Shown here: piece by piece, positions 13,109-26,266 of the stretch
Position numbering within the stretch: position 1 is the first letter of the stretch
How the letters are laid out: every line of letters starts with the position of its first letter
NCBI GenBank assembly: GCA_037447655.1
Contig: JBBHKE010001149.1
Location: 65,591 to 129,590, forward strand
DNA from: Zygnema cylindricum
Lineage: Eukaryota > Streptophyta > Zygnematophyceae > Zygnematales > Zygnemataceae
Reading direction: 5' to 3'
Length of the DNA: 64,000 nt
Position numbers and translations under genes: made by a program
The notes under the pieces: model-generated
Told to the model about the DNA's origin: nothing
The model's database searches: none
The model's input: the letters and a program-made list of their open reading frames with translations, nothing else

Positions 13109-13563
13109 CATAGTTCAAAAGTAGGCGTTTTTTGCTAGGCCTTTTGTAGGCCGCCTTTAGCGTAAGTTGTGTTACGGGTTCCATGTGATCTTCTTAGATC
13201 GCTACTTTCATCAGCGACCGTCAGATCGTCCGAATCTGACGATAGTCCCATCGTAAGTTGTGTTATGGGCTTTTCATGTGATCTTTTTAGATTGTTAATT
13301 TCATCAACGACCGTCAGATCTTCCGTATCTGACGGTTTAAATAAAAAGTCACTCAAAACTCACAGAAAAAGATTTTTTTGTCCGATTTTTTTTTCAAATT
13401 TATACATGACGTTTAATTCTCTATCGATCCATGTGCAACTCAACCCTGTTACTATTTTATTTCATTTTGCGGCCAATACAATATGGGTCTTAAGGCTATA
13501 TTGTATGTTTTGCATACAATAGGCATATTGTATGGGCGTACGGTCACCTACTTTTGAACTATG
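13109..13563. mobile_element. hAT-like MITE, family A copy 1
   Basis: Terminal inverted repeats CATAGTTCAAAAGTAGG and CCTACTTTTGAACTATG. It is homologous to the copy at 22620-22983 (shared interior GTGCAACTCAACCCTG and AATATGGGTCTTAAGG). This copy contains an internal tandem duplication of about 92 bp (roughly 13161-13252 and 13253-13344, each starting CGTAAGTTGTGTTA), which accounts for its extra length. The flanking 8-bp duplication is decayed (ATTTATTC and GTTTATAT). It has no coding capacity. Confidence 0.8.
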
Positions 13564-15455
13564 GTTTATATACAAAAACACAAATAATAAAAAGCCCTAA
13601 ACATATAACCCTAAAAATCCGAGATACCCGGGCAGTATCTTGCCGTACTTTGCTGGCACTACCTGAGTGAATATTGATCAAAATATTACTGCTAATAAAC
13701 GTGTCCGTACTGTTATTGGCAAACGCCTGAAGATAAGACTTATCATAAGAGCACTTAGCGGGAAATTTGTCTTTTAGTGAAGATTCGCCGCACGCGATAC
13801 ACGGTGTTCATAAATTCCCATGTCCAAAAACAAAAATCGTCATTTAAAAGTCATGACATGTGAACACGACGCATCTGTCTGACATAATAGACGTCATTTT
13901 CATGTGACGTTGCGACGTCCGGTTTTCTGTGACATCATGAAACACTGTCACACTGTCGACGTCACTAATTCTTGAACTTCCTGGATTCCTGACTGCGGCC
14001 GAGATTCTCTCGAAGTACAGTACCAGGAATGACATTGGATTCCGTACGACAAATTCCTGCAAAATACGGAAAGACCAATGATCTGTTTCACATGGAAAGG
14101 ATCCTGAAGTCAGATGGAGGGGGAGGGGGAGGGGGAGGTGCCAAGTGCCAGCTCTCTCTTTCCCTCTCCCTGATTATTTATACTACAGATTTTTGAAAAC
14201 CCCAATTTGTTAAACATACATCATACAATGTGTATTACTCCTTATAATAAACCTGTTTGATTTAGAGATCTCAGTTTAAAGGCTCAAAAGGTCGATTTTT
14301 ACCCGTTGCTTTATTGATTTACGAGACTTTCATGCTTTCATTTTTATTTTTTAAACAGTGTCAATTTGTTCTTTTGCTTACAATTTATTTTCCAGAGATG
14401 TGACAACAAATTATTTTCAAATGGTTCAACTTTTGTCAACCATATTTAAAATATATAGATATATATTTAAAAGATATATATATATATAAAATAAAATTAT
14501 AAAATTTGTATTTGAAGCAAAGTATTTTCAGTTCGTTGTGGTAAATGGCGTGAGTCTATCAAACGAAAAATGGTAACACTCAGAAAATGACCTCAAAAAA
14601 AGGTACACTTAAACCATAAACATGCAAGTTATTCTTAGCATTTCCAAAAAAAAAAATATTAATAATAATAATGGGGTACTTACACTGGCAACAGTTCACC
14701 GTCATTTTCAGGGGCAAGAAAGGACTTTAAAAATATTTTTAGGTAATTGTTCAAACGGTTTTATCTAGAAACTGTACAACTTACCCTCAACATTAGGTCA
14801 AAATTTCTTCAATGTAATTACCCCTCTAAGAGAAACCTTCCGTTAGGTGGAGGCAAATAACTTCGAAAATGAAGTTTCATTTTTTCATTTTTTTCATTTT
14901 TACCTTGGAGTACAAAAAAAAGTGTTGACTGTGCAGAAAAATTCAATCAAACTCAAACAAGATGTTGTCCATCAGTTCCAGTTTCCTTACACCGATTTAC
15001 ATAAAAAAATTTACTGTGATTGATGGAAAAAAGTACAAGATAACAGGTAAATTGATGGAAACGGATATGACCTATTGTCGAATGACTACTTTCTACAAAG
15101 CTGTAACTGAAAACTGAAAAGTAACTGGAAAAAAAAAGCCGCATAGAAAGGCGAATTCACAAATAGGCACGTCGAGATCAAAAGAAGCTGATTTTAGCGA
15201 TTTTTCTACAAAAACAGCGCACTCTATTTCTGGTATATACTATGCACAGATTACCTTTCTACAGCATCCAAAACCAACTTTCTTTCGAAAAAGAGTGCAC
15301 TCTTATTCCACATTTTCTATACCTTCCCGTCCGGAAAAATAAAAAATTGTAAAACAAACTAAATTCCGCACTAAATTCCCCTTTTCTTCTCGCATTACAA
15401 CATAAACAAACGTCCGTAATAACATTGCATGTAATGATGCAATTTGACGTCATCA
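13564..15455. other. Intergenic, with one isolated TA-family terminus
   Basis: No gene is seen. A terminus GATACACGGTGT (13796-13807) matches the right end of the TA-target family described at 26267. A short G-rich run (GGGGGAGGGGGAG) lies near 14118. The remainder is AT-rich and downstream of the RGP stop codon. Confidence 0.5.
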
Positions 15456-18400
15456 TCATGAGCTGATCGTCTTTTTCTCGTAACCCTTGTGATCAGGGTT
15501 CATGGCTTCCCATGCGTCGAGCCATACTTCCATCATATCCGCCAAAATCAAAAAGTATTCGTCCAACTTTACGAGCTCCTCTCGAACCTGCGGTCAGTGA
15601 AAAATTCTTATTCTTGTTAGTGAATCTAAAACTTCAGTAAACTTGTGTTTTCAGTTTTTAGAAAACCTACTTCTTTCAGTTTAGATGTACTAACAGTATT
15701 ACAATTATTTTGAAGTACTCAACTTTCTGAAATGCTTTCTTTGAAGAGTATGTCGATTGCCTCCAAACATCAAATACATGACGTAATGCATAATCTTTAA
15801 AATATTTTACTTCTTATTGATAGACGAAAAAAAGAAAAAAGAAATACACTACACGGATGGAGTCGTGACAAGTAAGGACAAAATTTTGTTGTTTCAATTC
15901 TATAAATTTACCTGATCCTAAATCCTAATATCTACTTGAAGACCCTAAAACCGTCTTTAAACTTTCAAAACCATCGATCTTTATCCTATTAATAAAATAA
16001 TCAGCAAATATAAATCAATACTGAATAGTACAAACATAGATTCAGCTTCCAGTCAAAATTTTGACGCAACTGTTAAAAAGATTCCTCGGCAACAATTTGT
16101 GACTGAGCTCCTCTCTTGACCTAAACCAACCTCACAACTGGATAAATTTTGGTTTTAATCGTTTTGTAAAGTGCATGAAAGGGATTTTTTGAAAGAGATT
16201 ATTGAATTCCATACCTTTACAGCAATCTCTCGATAGCAGTCGACCACATTTGTCGCCTCTGGACTGAGTTTCATGTTCTGTTTTTCCCCATCAAATGAAA
16301 ATATATAAGAACTTTGTGATCTACTTCCGAGAAAAATGTAGTACACAAAAGGCACAACTGAAATTTCCCTTAGTTTACAGTAGCTAGAAGCCAGACACCC
16401 TACACCATTACAAGAGAACAGACTTAAGATAAACCTAAGTAATCAGTAGAAATCTTACAATATACACAAATGAGAAATGAACTGAGAAAATCTCATATCT
16501 CATTAAAACTTTACACTGATTCATTCCAATTTGATTCAAAACTGTTGAAAAGTATTTTTCAAATTATCCATCACCCGTTCCATCTTTCCTTTGGAAGTTT
16601 ATTACACTTTGTTCATAAAGTTCGTTCGAATTCAAATTTAGTTTACATGCAAAGTTTGTTCCAAATCAAAAGTTTTTTCATATGTCCAGATTTAACATTT
16701 TTCCAAGGTTAAAGTTTGTACCTGGAAAAAGGGCACAATAGTCTCCTGCCAATCGATTCCGTTGACTTCCACATCCCAATTGGCGAAGGCATTGCTCGCC
16801 TTACTGTGCCAGATGTACGGCTTTCCTGTCTTCACTCCTAACCCTAAGTGGTCACAGATCACCTGGAACCAAAAACAGCTTTTTCTCAGGTCTCCTTTTC
16901 GAGGATTCCCAGGTTGTATTCAAATTTGCCAGGTTTTCAAGGTATTTTTCAGGTCTTTTACAAGGTTTTATCTCCAGGGTTTTCAGGTTTTTTCCAGTTT
17001 TTCTGAGGATTTCTCAAGGATCTTTTCAAGTATGCAAAAGGTTTAAGAACAGTTTACGAAGAGGTGAACAAAAAACTAGAATGATTTTAACTATTTGAAA
17101 ATCGGAACCAAAAAGGTATCTTTAAGCTAAACCCAAATTTAGGGCCTCTGTGTACTAACCCCTGAACCCAAGTGGTTGCAAAACACCTGACACCAATAAA
17201 AACGGTTTTTTTGGTTTTTAGTAGGACCTTTTAGGGTTTGCAAATGGCAGAAGAATCAGTTAAAAACAAGGTTAGCAAATGACTATGATTAATTTAAATC
17301 AGAAACCACTAATAAGAACCAAACTATCTTAACTATGTAGAAATCCCTACCAACAGACTTTATCCTAATCAAAATGTGACATTGTGTCACATGCTCATCA
17401 AAAGGTTTCTTCTAATATCCTTCCTCAAAAATATTTGGATTGTTTTTTCGGAAAATTTTAAAAAGGGGTGAAAAAACCGAGTCTCAAAGACATTACCGAA
17501 AACACCTCTTACCTTGGTTGTCCATCCGGCCCACATGTCTTCATATCGACCCCAAGGAGTTCCCTGAACCAATCATAAAGAGACACGTCAGCATATCGTG
17601 TTTCCTTCTTGTGTTATCATTATTACCATTATTATTATTATTACTATTCGTATTAATTTCCTTACCTGAAGTGTTTCAGTTTTCCGCATCGCAAAGGCTA
17701 CGAAAAAGCGATGCTAAAATTTCCTCATTGTCCATTTCTTCGTTTGTTTTGTCTTTTCATTAGTGATTGCAGTACAGAATAAATTACAGCAACAAAAGTC
17801 ATAACCTTAAAAGTAATAATGATGGAGAGAATCTCTGGATCTATGTAATGATTCTTATATGTAAAGTAGAGTAAAGATTAATAAGTTTTGTTAGTTTTAT
17901 CTGTGATTTGAATGGCATTAAAACTTGGGACAAATTTTACCTTTCCCATGAGGCCAAAGTACATACAGGGTCTGCCCAACCACCCAAACATTCAAGAAAA
18001 GCCAACAAATCAGAATCTGTACTTAACAATCAGAATCAGAATCTGTACTTTCTATCAGAATCCTTACATTTCAATCAAAACCAAACTCGTAGATATCATA
18101 TTCAGCATAAAAATTAAAACGACAAAAAAGTACAAAGTCGACAGCAAAAGGAGTACAGGAAGTAGAATTTAAAAACTGAGAGTTTCCTGACATATGCCGA
18201 AAAGAATATTGGGTTGATTAAAAGACTATTAAAACAAAAAAAAACAAGTAGAAAAAAAGGAGAAGTGGGTGGAAAATAACTTTGAAAAAAAAGACTTCCC
18301 ACTATCAACTACGAGGAAATCTGACTCAGTTAAAGACCAAAATGTAGACCACATGATACATGAGTATAGAGTTATGAAAAAAAAAGACTTATGATACATA

Positions 18401-21093
18401 ACAACAGAGTTAGCAAAAGAAGTTATGAAAGAATGGTTCATTATATACATATATATATCTATATATCTATACATAAGAATGGTTTATAATTAGAGCTCAA
18501 AATAAAATGGTTTATAATAAGAGTTGAGAAAAAAAAAAAAAATACCCAACAAGGTCTCGATCGAAGGCCAAATTCATCCCACAATTAGAGTAGAGGACTC
18601 CCTTTGGAATACTGACCACCGCGTCCACATACCTGAACTCCAAAAAAAGAAGGGTCAATTTATCAATTTACTCGGGTATAAAGACAAGAGAAACTCGAGT
18701 CACATAATATGAACTTTTTAATTAAGAATGCACATGCAGAAATCGAAGCATATGTAAAAAAAAAAAGTTTTCTATAACTAAGAACAAGATGTACTGTAAA
18801 ATATGATAGTAAAGTAAATAAGATTCTAAAGTTCAAGGTGACAACATAGTATGCTTAATTGTTTTTTTTTTTAAATGATAGAAGTTGAACAATGATATGT
18901 AATTACGAGTCATAATTAAGAAATGTGGTCATAAACTTTATAACTATAACATGCGGTTATAAACTTTATAATTAAGAAAAAGTGGTTATAAGCTTTACCG
19001 AGTGGAGACCTCGGCCGGTTTGTCGGAGCGGTCGATGGCGAGTTGAGTCGGACCGTCGTAATCACTGAAAGCAAAAACAGGAGGAGATAGTTAGGAGGAG
19101 AAATGGGAGTAAGGAGGGGGGAGGAAGAGAGGTAATGAGGAAGAAAAGTAAAATAAATAGAAGGAGTGATGAAGAAGTGGAATGACAAAGTACTGTGAGA
19201 GAGAGAGAGAGAGAGTCACGTACGGAATGTTGAGCCACATTCCATGTGAGACCGCAGTTGGGACACCGTTCCGTAAACTAAACGGGTAACATGCGACAAA
19301 ATCCGCATCTGCAGTAAAAAAATAAAATGAAATAAATATCATCAGATAGTGAGCGATTTTTGAGAGAGAATCAAATAACAATCGCAAATTGATAGCAAAG
19401 TTTGAGAAAAAAGTTGATTAGATTCGGTCAAAAAGGGTTTGTTTGTAAACTACAAATGACGAGAGGTATTAGGAGTTTAAATAACCATCCCAACTGTAGT
19501 ATAGATTTCAGTTATAATACATAATATAGAATTATATACTATATTGGGTTCCTAGTAAAGTTGTAGATGGAACAGAGTTTTGCAGAACTGTAAACAAACG
19601 GTGTCACCATAAATCTCTCATAAAAAAAGACATTAAAAGCTCAGATTTTTCATAAGCTTACGAACTTTTAAATGTGTAAATGTTCAATTACAAGTTCAAT
19701 TCCAAAAAGGGTGTGAGAGGACAGTCTTAACTCACCATCTTCAAAGGGATCGTACATAGTGTTGAAGTAATAAGGGGTAGATGGGGTCATCAGGTTCTGA
19801 AAATGACCCTTTAGAGCATCCACGTCATTTCCCTGCGGGTCTTTGCATACCTGAAACCAGAAACAGCCAAAAATAGTCGACCTCAGTTCAGTCCTGCCCG
19901 GTTCAGTTCAGTTCAGTTCAGCTCATTCCAGTTCATTCCAGTCCAGTGCAGTCCGATCCAAAAATAAGATAAATAATGAAAAAAAAAATGAACAGGTTCA
20001 TTAAGATGCCGAGTGCCGATCCTATTCAACAAAAGGGATGTACGAAGCAGCTTTCATCAAAATAGTATAGATGTAATTCCCCTGAAAAAACAAAACAACA
20101 AAACCACAAAGCAACAAAAAAAACAAAACAACCACACAAAACAACAAAAATGAAAAATGACTGAATCCGTACGAAGCAGTCGTCATCGACGGTGTAGATG
20201 TACTTCTTCTTGGAAACCAGGAAGCCGAAGCACCGACAGGCAGCGGATCTCTGCGATATGCACTTTGCCCTGTCTCCCAAAATCCTCTCCACGTCATCCC
20301 TCGTGTACATCTCGTACGTGTAGCCCGCAGGAACCGCCACCTTCTTCGAAGGATCTCCGTCCTAAAGCGACAAGAAAAACCAAAAGTAAATGAGAAAAGT
20401 GACAAATAAAAGTGATTATTCGGAAAAATAGTGACGTTTTTTGAAAAAGGATTTTCATTTCACGGCAATCATTTTTAGAGGTCTGCAAGAAAGATAAGAG
20501 GAAGAGGAAGAGAGGAAAGAGAAAGGAGGAGAAGAAGGAAGAAGAAGAAGACGATTTCCTTATCTTTATTTTACGTAGGATAAGTTAAAAAAATGTATAA
20601 GTGTACAAAATTATTTAAAAAAAAAAAGCTTTCCGTGGTTACTTTGCTGAAGTTAAGCTATCACCTTCACAATGATGAGGTGGCATCCCTCCCAAAGGTG
20701 ACGCCACGCTTCAAGGAACACTAAATCTCGGATTGTTGGAATGACAATATCTACAAGATCCTGCGCACACCAACAGAAAAAAAACAAAATAAGATTTTAC
20801 TTTGGTCACAGATTACACAGCTGAGCAGGCTTCTAAGAGGAATCCGCGAATCAGAGACCGTCGCAAGAAAATGTAGCATGTAGCAATGGCAGGGAGGAAT
20901 ATAGAGGGGGAATTTAGGGTTGTACCTTAAAGTTGGGAGGAATTCCTCTCGCTTTGGGCAAAGCGAGCACATCCAATACTGAGGGATCAGCTGCTGCGGC
21001 TTTTTCGACTCCCCTTGGTCCGCCATGTTCGGCTGAGAGCTTCTTGGCGGCCTCCCATACGGCATGGGTGCTGGCTACGCTTACTTCCGCCAT
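15456..21093 (-). CDS. UDP-arabinopyranose mutase / reversibly glycosylated polypeptide (RGP), complete
   Basis: Twelve minus-strand exons join in frame: 21093-20926, 20760-20665, 20361-20173, 19850-19736, 19308-19224, 19064-18999, 18632-18546, 17971-17941, 17563-17513, 16862-16722, 16277-16215 and 15587-15456 (TGA 15458-15456). That is about 407 residues, against about 350-360 usual for plant RGPs. Family hallmarks in order are [29 protein letters not shown] (the DDD nucleotide-sugar/metal motif), [56 protein letters not shown] and [10 protein letters not shown]. The known family enzyme interconverts UDP-arabinopyranose and UDP-arabinofuranose for wall polysaccharides, in the cytosol or at the Golgi surface. 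The first exon adds about 55 residues (MAEVSVAST...IPPNFK) before the conserved start; it is not an obvious signal peptide. Confidence 0.95.
16875..17045. repeat. Degenerate CAGGTTTT repeats inside an RGP intron
   Basis: About ten CAGG(T)TTT-like words occur in the intron just upstream (on the minus strand) of the exon starting at 16862. They form a simple degenerate repeat rather than coding sequence. Confidence 0.6.
19880..19960. repeat. GTTCA-type pentanucleotide repeat in an RGP intron
   Basis: Runs of GTTCA/GTCCA steps between the exons at 20173 and 19850, degenerating at the ends. Confidence 0.75.
20044..20081 (-). pseudogene. Degenerate copy of the end of RGP exon 3
   Basis: On the minus strand, an AG acceptor is followed by 38 bases ending TACATCTATACT...GCTGCTTC and then GTAC. 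This parallels the true exon end TACATCTACACC...GACTGCTTC followed by GTAC. In translation [10 protein letters not shown] has become [11 protein letters not shown], so the DDD motif is lost. It reads as a relic of a local exon duplication inside intron 3. Confidence 0.5.
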
Positions 21094-21900
21094 GGCTGCC
21101 TTGTTGCTGAAACAGAAAGGGCAGAATTAACTCTTGGGAGATGCACTGGACTGGACTGGATTGAACAGTACTTTCCTGCACTGTACTGAAGGTCGCAGAA
21201 AGTACGCGATGGATGTTGGTTTGAAGAAGGCGAGAACTAAAACGAAGTTTTATAGTTGGAGGGATGTGGCAAACTCTGCTGAGTCTTGGTTTGTCGACGA
21301 ATCATTAGCAATTGTGAAGCGTGAAAGAGTATAGACGTTTCAATTGGAGACACGTGTCTAAGAATTTTAAGAGAGACGTACGATTCGTTGTTTTGAAGGA
21401 GGTACAGTCCTGTTTTCATGCGAAGAAGTGCATGTACGTACTCTTGGACACGCTCGGCGACTGGATAAGAATCACAGTACTGTACGGCCTGGATGTGAAT
21501 TCGGAAGCCGACCAATGGAGATGCGAGATTTTCCAGCGAAAGGGCAAATTCTCAAAGGACGTTGGCCAATGAAAATGAAACTTTTAAATCACATGGTCCA
21601 TTATGCCCACGTGGTGAAATATTGTCAGAGAAAACAAAACGATATGACACGTGGAAGTTCACTACGGTAGACACGGTAGATTTTAGTGTACTTTTGGGTC
21701 AGGTTCTATTAACAGCTCTGTGATACACTTCTACATGCTGATTGGTCGAGGTGATTTGCCAGTTGTCCGATCTATGTCTCCGTAACAGCAGCAGGCAAAC
21801 TCGGTGTGGAAACATCTTTGATCAACGTGCTGCTCATGAGTTCAAGTGTTCAACTCTAATTTTAGCGAATATTCGCAGTTTTGATTTTCTGAGCGAGATA
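21094..21900. other. RGP upstream region
   Basis: Presumed promoter and 5' UTR side of RGP. No TATA box or other element can be called with confidence, and there is no gene. Confidence 0.4.
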
Positions 21901-21901
21901 T

Positions 21902-22619
21902 GCTCAAGATCCTTCACAGTCGGTAAGCAAAGATAGCGTAGCAAATTACACAGGGAAATATTCATACTCTTAATGTTGCGGTACAATTTTGAATTACTGT
22001 GCAGTAAAGCGTAACGAGCTACCTAAGCTCGCTACAGCAGAATAAGATTTTCCGACAAACATGTTTTCGATAACAATAACAAAATAATCTTGGCATTTTA
22101 CGGCATTGGATTTGGCGATTCGATCTGGCCCTAATTTTGTAATGGAGAACAGGGCCTATTGTCATTGGTCCACAGCGACAAGTAAATACTGGAAGAACCT
22201 GATTTGTAGACAAAGAGAAGGAGCAGAATTGACTGTCGAAGTGTCGATCGACAGCTAAACGACAATTAGATGACGTCGTAATTTCAGCCCAGGTCCAGGC
22301 TCGGCTGAAAATTTTACGGACTGTGATCAGCATTTGTACGGTTGTGCATCGATGGCCGCTTCCCGATAAATGCATATGTACTTTTTGTCGCACCTTGAAA
22401 ATCGACAAATCGTTTCAGAATATCGAGATGCAAAGCATTGGGAAGTGTAGACGCTACAGTATCGTGTACGGTTACACTTCTACATTAATCATCAAACTTT
22501 TGTTGACTGCAGAGAAAACGTTTTAATTATGTACGGCAAATGAGAAACATGACAGCGTACAGTTTTGTCCTGTTTTAAAAAGTACAGTACTGTATTTCGG
22601 GCTGAAGAGACGTTCAATG
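21902..22619. repeat. Dispersed repeat R, copy 1 (uninterrupted)
   Basis: Collinear with the interrupted copy at 23675-27390. Shared words in order are AAGATCCTTCA, GTGCAGTAAAGCGTA, AAGATTTTCCGACAAACATG, GGGCCTATTGTCATTGGTCC, TAGATGACGTCGTAATTTC, GCAAAGCATTGGGAAG and ATCAAACTTTTGTTGACT. It provides the empty-site reference for the insertions in copy 2. No coding capacity is seen and its family is unknown. Confidence 0.8.
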
Positions 22620-22983
22620 CATAGTTCAAACGTAGGCGTTTCTATTGTAGGTCTTTTGTCGGCGCCTTCATCGTAAGTTGTGTTATGGGCTTTTCATGTG
22701 ATCGTCTTTAAGTCGCTACTTTGATCAGCGACCGTCCGATCGTCCAAATCTGACGGTTTAAATAAAAAGTCGTTTAAAACTCACAGAAAAATATTTTTTT
22801 GTCCGTTTTTTTTTCAAATTTAGACATGACGTTTAATTCTCTATCGATCCATGTGCAACTCAACCCTGTTACTATTTTATTTCATTTTGCGGCTAATACA
22901 ATATGGGTCTTAAGGGTATATTATATTTTTTGCATACAATAAGCATATTGTATGGGTGTACTTTCACCTACTTTTGAACTATG
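22620..22983. mobile_element. hAT-like MITE, family A copy 2
   Basis: Terminal repeats CATAGTTCAAACGTAGG and CCTACTTTTGAACTATG, with a perfect 8-bp target duplication GTTCAATG at 22612-22619 and 22984-22991. An 8-bp duplication is characteristic of hAT transposons. It is 364 bp long and shorter than copy 1 because the internal 92-bp unit is single. Confidence 0.88.
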
Positions 22984-23510
22984 GTTCAATGTAACGACGT
23001 CACTGATCCAAAAGTTTGGTCCATACAGAAGAGAGAAATGGGCCTGCACTATCCATCGTTATTAGCGTTTAAGGATTTAATAGTGTTAATGCTTTTAATC
23101 AAAATACTACCCTATTGACGAATAGAAATCTTGGGTTGCACGCGTCAAAAGTTTTCATTTGTTTTTTTGCAGTTGGGATAATACACGAAAAAAAAAATTG
23201 TTTGTCCGTTTGCTTATGTTGTCCACTTGTGGGCGTCTACAAATGTCAGCCGGCGTCGACAATTGTCCCAGTATGTCAGGAGCTCTTTGCGGCGTACAAA
23301 TGTCCGCAGTTTGTTCCGAGACCGTTGGCGTCTACAAATGTCAGCAGTTTGGGTTTCGCAAGTATTGGCGACGTGTACAGCTACCACATATTCAAAATAA
23401 TGAACGCGCAAGTAAAGATTCACATGGGCACACTTTGAAAAGTACACCGTAAAATCAGCGCTAAAATCCAAAATAACGTTTCAAAATATCGGTTACATGG
23501 GGACACGCCC

Positions 23511-23674
23511 TTAGACATGACGTTTAATTTTTTATCGATCGATGTGCAACTCAACCCTGATACTATTTTTTTTCATTTTGCGACCAATACAATATGGGTC
23601 TTAAGGTCATATTGTATGTTTTGCGTACAATAGGCATATTGTATGGGCCTACTTTTACCTACTTCTGAACAATG
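23511..23674. mobile_element. hAT-like MITE, family A copy 3, 5'-truncated
   Basis: Matches only the right part of family A (TTAGACATGACGTTTAAT to a degenerate terminus CTACTTCTGAACAATG). Just left of it, a PIF-type terminus ACATGGGGACACGCCC followed by TTA ends at 23510-23513. Confidence 0.7.
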
Positions 23675-23819
23675 CCCAAGATCCTTCAAAGTCGGTAAGC
23701 AAAGATAGCGTACCAAATTACACAGGGAAATAGTCATACTGTTAATGTTGCGGTACAATATTGAATTACTGTGCAGTAAAGCGTAGCGAGCGACCTAAAC
23801 TCGCTACAGCAAACAATAA

Positions 23820-24539
23820 GGGTGCGTCTCCATGTGCCTAAGTAAGGGTTTTCTTATGTCATTTTCCTGTAAAACTTAGAGCCGTACTGCGTAAGTTTCA
23901 AACGTACAGAAAAATATAAAAAATGAAAAGTAAATTTTGCTTCGAATTTAGAATGTACTACATGTTGTCGTCTTTGTTCTTCGACCCACGGCCACGCCTA
24001 AAAACGTCATCTTCAAACATTTATTTAAAACATAGGGAAGATGTGTTTTAAAACAAAGTATTTTCGAAAAACAAATACGAACACGTATTCGCACGTGTGA
24101 AAAAAAATCACACAAATTTCAAACGAATACAAGCAACGACGAAAGGTACACTATTCGTTGTTTTTTGTCCGTTACCATCCATCAAAGTACACACTTTGTT
24201 TTGTTTTGTTTCAATACGGATTTTTCCATTCCAGGGGTCTGAAAATTACGATGCCATTTGACGAAATCGTGAGAAATCTATAAGGGCGCCCCATCAAGTC
24301 GCACACGCCGCCCTTCTCGCGCAACCTCGCATTCTCTCCTTCACACCACTATTTGGTGTGTCATCACAGATTATATATCGGCGACAACCATCACGGGCAT
24401 TGTCGATGTATACAATCGTCACGCCTTTAAGTGACAACTTCGTTTCGTACACATAGGGACACCCAAAATCCGGGTCCGCCTGATTTGCACTAAAAAACAA
24501 AGTAAATTCTCTAAGTTTAAAGTACATAGAGACGCACAC
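23820..24539. mobile_element. PIF/Harbinger-like MITE, family D
   Basis: Terminal repeats GGGTGCGTCTCCATGT (left) and GTGTGCGTCTCTATGT (reverse complement of the right), flanked by the 3-bp target duplication TAA (23817-23819 and 24540-24542). Repeat R copy 1 shows the empty site. The interior near 24450-24480 is related, in inverse orientation, to the E elements at 41.6-43.1 kb (GGGTCCGCC/GGCGGACCC). Confidence 0.82.
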
Positions 24540-24737
24540 TAAGATTTTCCGACAAACATGTTTTCGATAATAGAGACAACAAATTCTTGGCATTTTCCGG
24601 CATTCGATTCGGCGATTCGATCTGGCCCTAATTTTGTAATCAACAACAGGGCCTATTGTCATTGGTCCACATTGACAAGTACATACCGAAAGATCCTGAT
24701 TTGTAAACACAGAGAAGGAGCAGAATTGTATGTCGAT

Positions 24738-25485
24738 CATAGTTGTTCAAAACGCATTTTACGCACGATTCAAACGCGCGTACAATACGTAGAAACCAGC
24801 GAGGTCATTTTGAAAAAATCGTTAATGAATTTCTCTCCGTACATTTCCGTACATGTTTAAAAAATTGAATAGAACATGTACCGCAGTTTGTACGCTTTCT
24901 ATTAAATGAGTGGTATAAATGTTTTGTTATTTATATATTATCGCACCGAGGGCAATTACCATAACATATACATCAATTGGTATCCGACAACTTTTCTCAG
25001 GGTATCGTCTGAATTTGTAGAGCCAAGTTCGTATCCTGAATAACGTTTTTTTTTTGTCAAACTATTGTTGCCGTGGCGTCAGTAATGGTGTCTTCCTTCA
25101 AGATTCGCGTTAAGGTTTTCATGGCGGCTTCTTTTTAAAATAACCAAGAGTACGTACGTACACATTTTGAACTTACGGCGCGCAAATAGTGTGACGCCGC
25201 AATGTCTCTTTTTGAAATTGTCGGTAGATGTACGATAAAATTCCGTACGTATCCATGAACATTTTGTTCAGTTTATAAAACAGTAAGTACCGACACGTGC
25301 ATCATATATTTTCCTCAACTTCCGTACAAATTCCGTAAAAAAATGTACAGTTGCCGTAATTTGTCTATAAGTTTCTGTAAATTTATTCGTTTCAGTTTAT
25401 AATAAACGTTTTTTGCGATTTTTTCAAAAGTACAATGCGTAGAAACTCGAAAAAATGAAAAAATCGCGCAATTTGAACAACTACG
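24738..25485. mobile_element. hAT-like MITE, family B copy 1
   Basis: Ends CATAGTTGTTCAAA and TTTGAACAACTACG, with an 8-bp target duplication of one mismatch (ATGTCGAT 24730-24737, TTGTCGAT 25486-25493). The interior is homologous to copy 2 at 26536-27258. It is inserted in repeat R. Confidence 0.82.
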
Positions 25486-25697
25486 TTGTCGATCGACAAC
25501 TAAAATGACAATTAGATGACGTCGTAATTTCTGCTTAGGCCCAAGCTTGGCTAAAAATGTCACGGGCTGTGATCAACATTTTGTACGGTTGTGTATCGAT
25601 GGTCGCTTCCCGATAATGAACATGTACTATACTATTCTGTCACACCTTAACAATCGACAAACTGTTTCAGAATATCGAGATGCAAAGCATTGGGAAG

Positions 25698-26250
25698 CAC
25701 AAGTCGCAAAAGTCAAAATTTTACATAACCAAAACCGATCGTTTTTTTTTTTCAAAATTTGAGTAACCGATGCCTGACTGGGTTATGTCACGCTCGAAAA
25801 TTGTTAACCGTTAACTGACCGGCATTCACGAAAATAAAAGTTAACCGGAACGCGACTAACCGTGTCCGCCTGTACCTGAAAAAGTACAAAATTAATTAAT
25901 GTACGACGTATCAATAAGCCAATAATTACGATTTGTCGCGTTCCCTAAGATTTGCGAAATGAATAGTGTTACTACCGTGTCAGATTTGCGACGCTAATCA
26001 TGATGTCACGTACTTTCACGATACCAAAGAGTACAAAGTATAATACTGTTGGATTGTATGGACAATACATTTTTTTTTGTTTTTTTGTTTTTGGTTAACC
26101 GACTATAACCGGCCATTTTTTTTTCTCTGGTGAATGAACCGACCGCAACCGCCCGACCCCCAAAATTTGGCAACCGAATCCGTTTCAGATCCGGCGCGGG
26201 CGGTCGGTTAACGGTAGGTCACGGTTTCGGTTGACCGTTTGCGACCTCTC
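25698..26250. mobile_element. hAT-like non-autonomous element G
   Basis: Inserted in repeat R at TGGGAAG, duplicated at 25691-25697 and 26251-26257; copy 1 of R has this site once. Ends share AGTCGCAAA (left) and GGTCGCAAACGGTC (reverse complement of right). The interior is rich in GGTTAACCG-type words, as in many plant hAT MITEs. A 7-bp rather than 8-bp duplication leaves the superfamily call tentative. Confidence 0.7.
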
Positions 26251-26266
26251 TGGGAAGTGTAGACGC

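Noticed and set aside
24294-24740. 148-codon minus-strand open frame with CRRYIICDDTPNSG
   Set aside because: It crosses the boundary of MITE D and repeat R, so it cannot be an ancestral gene.
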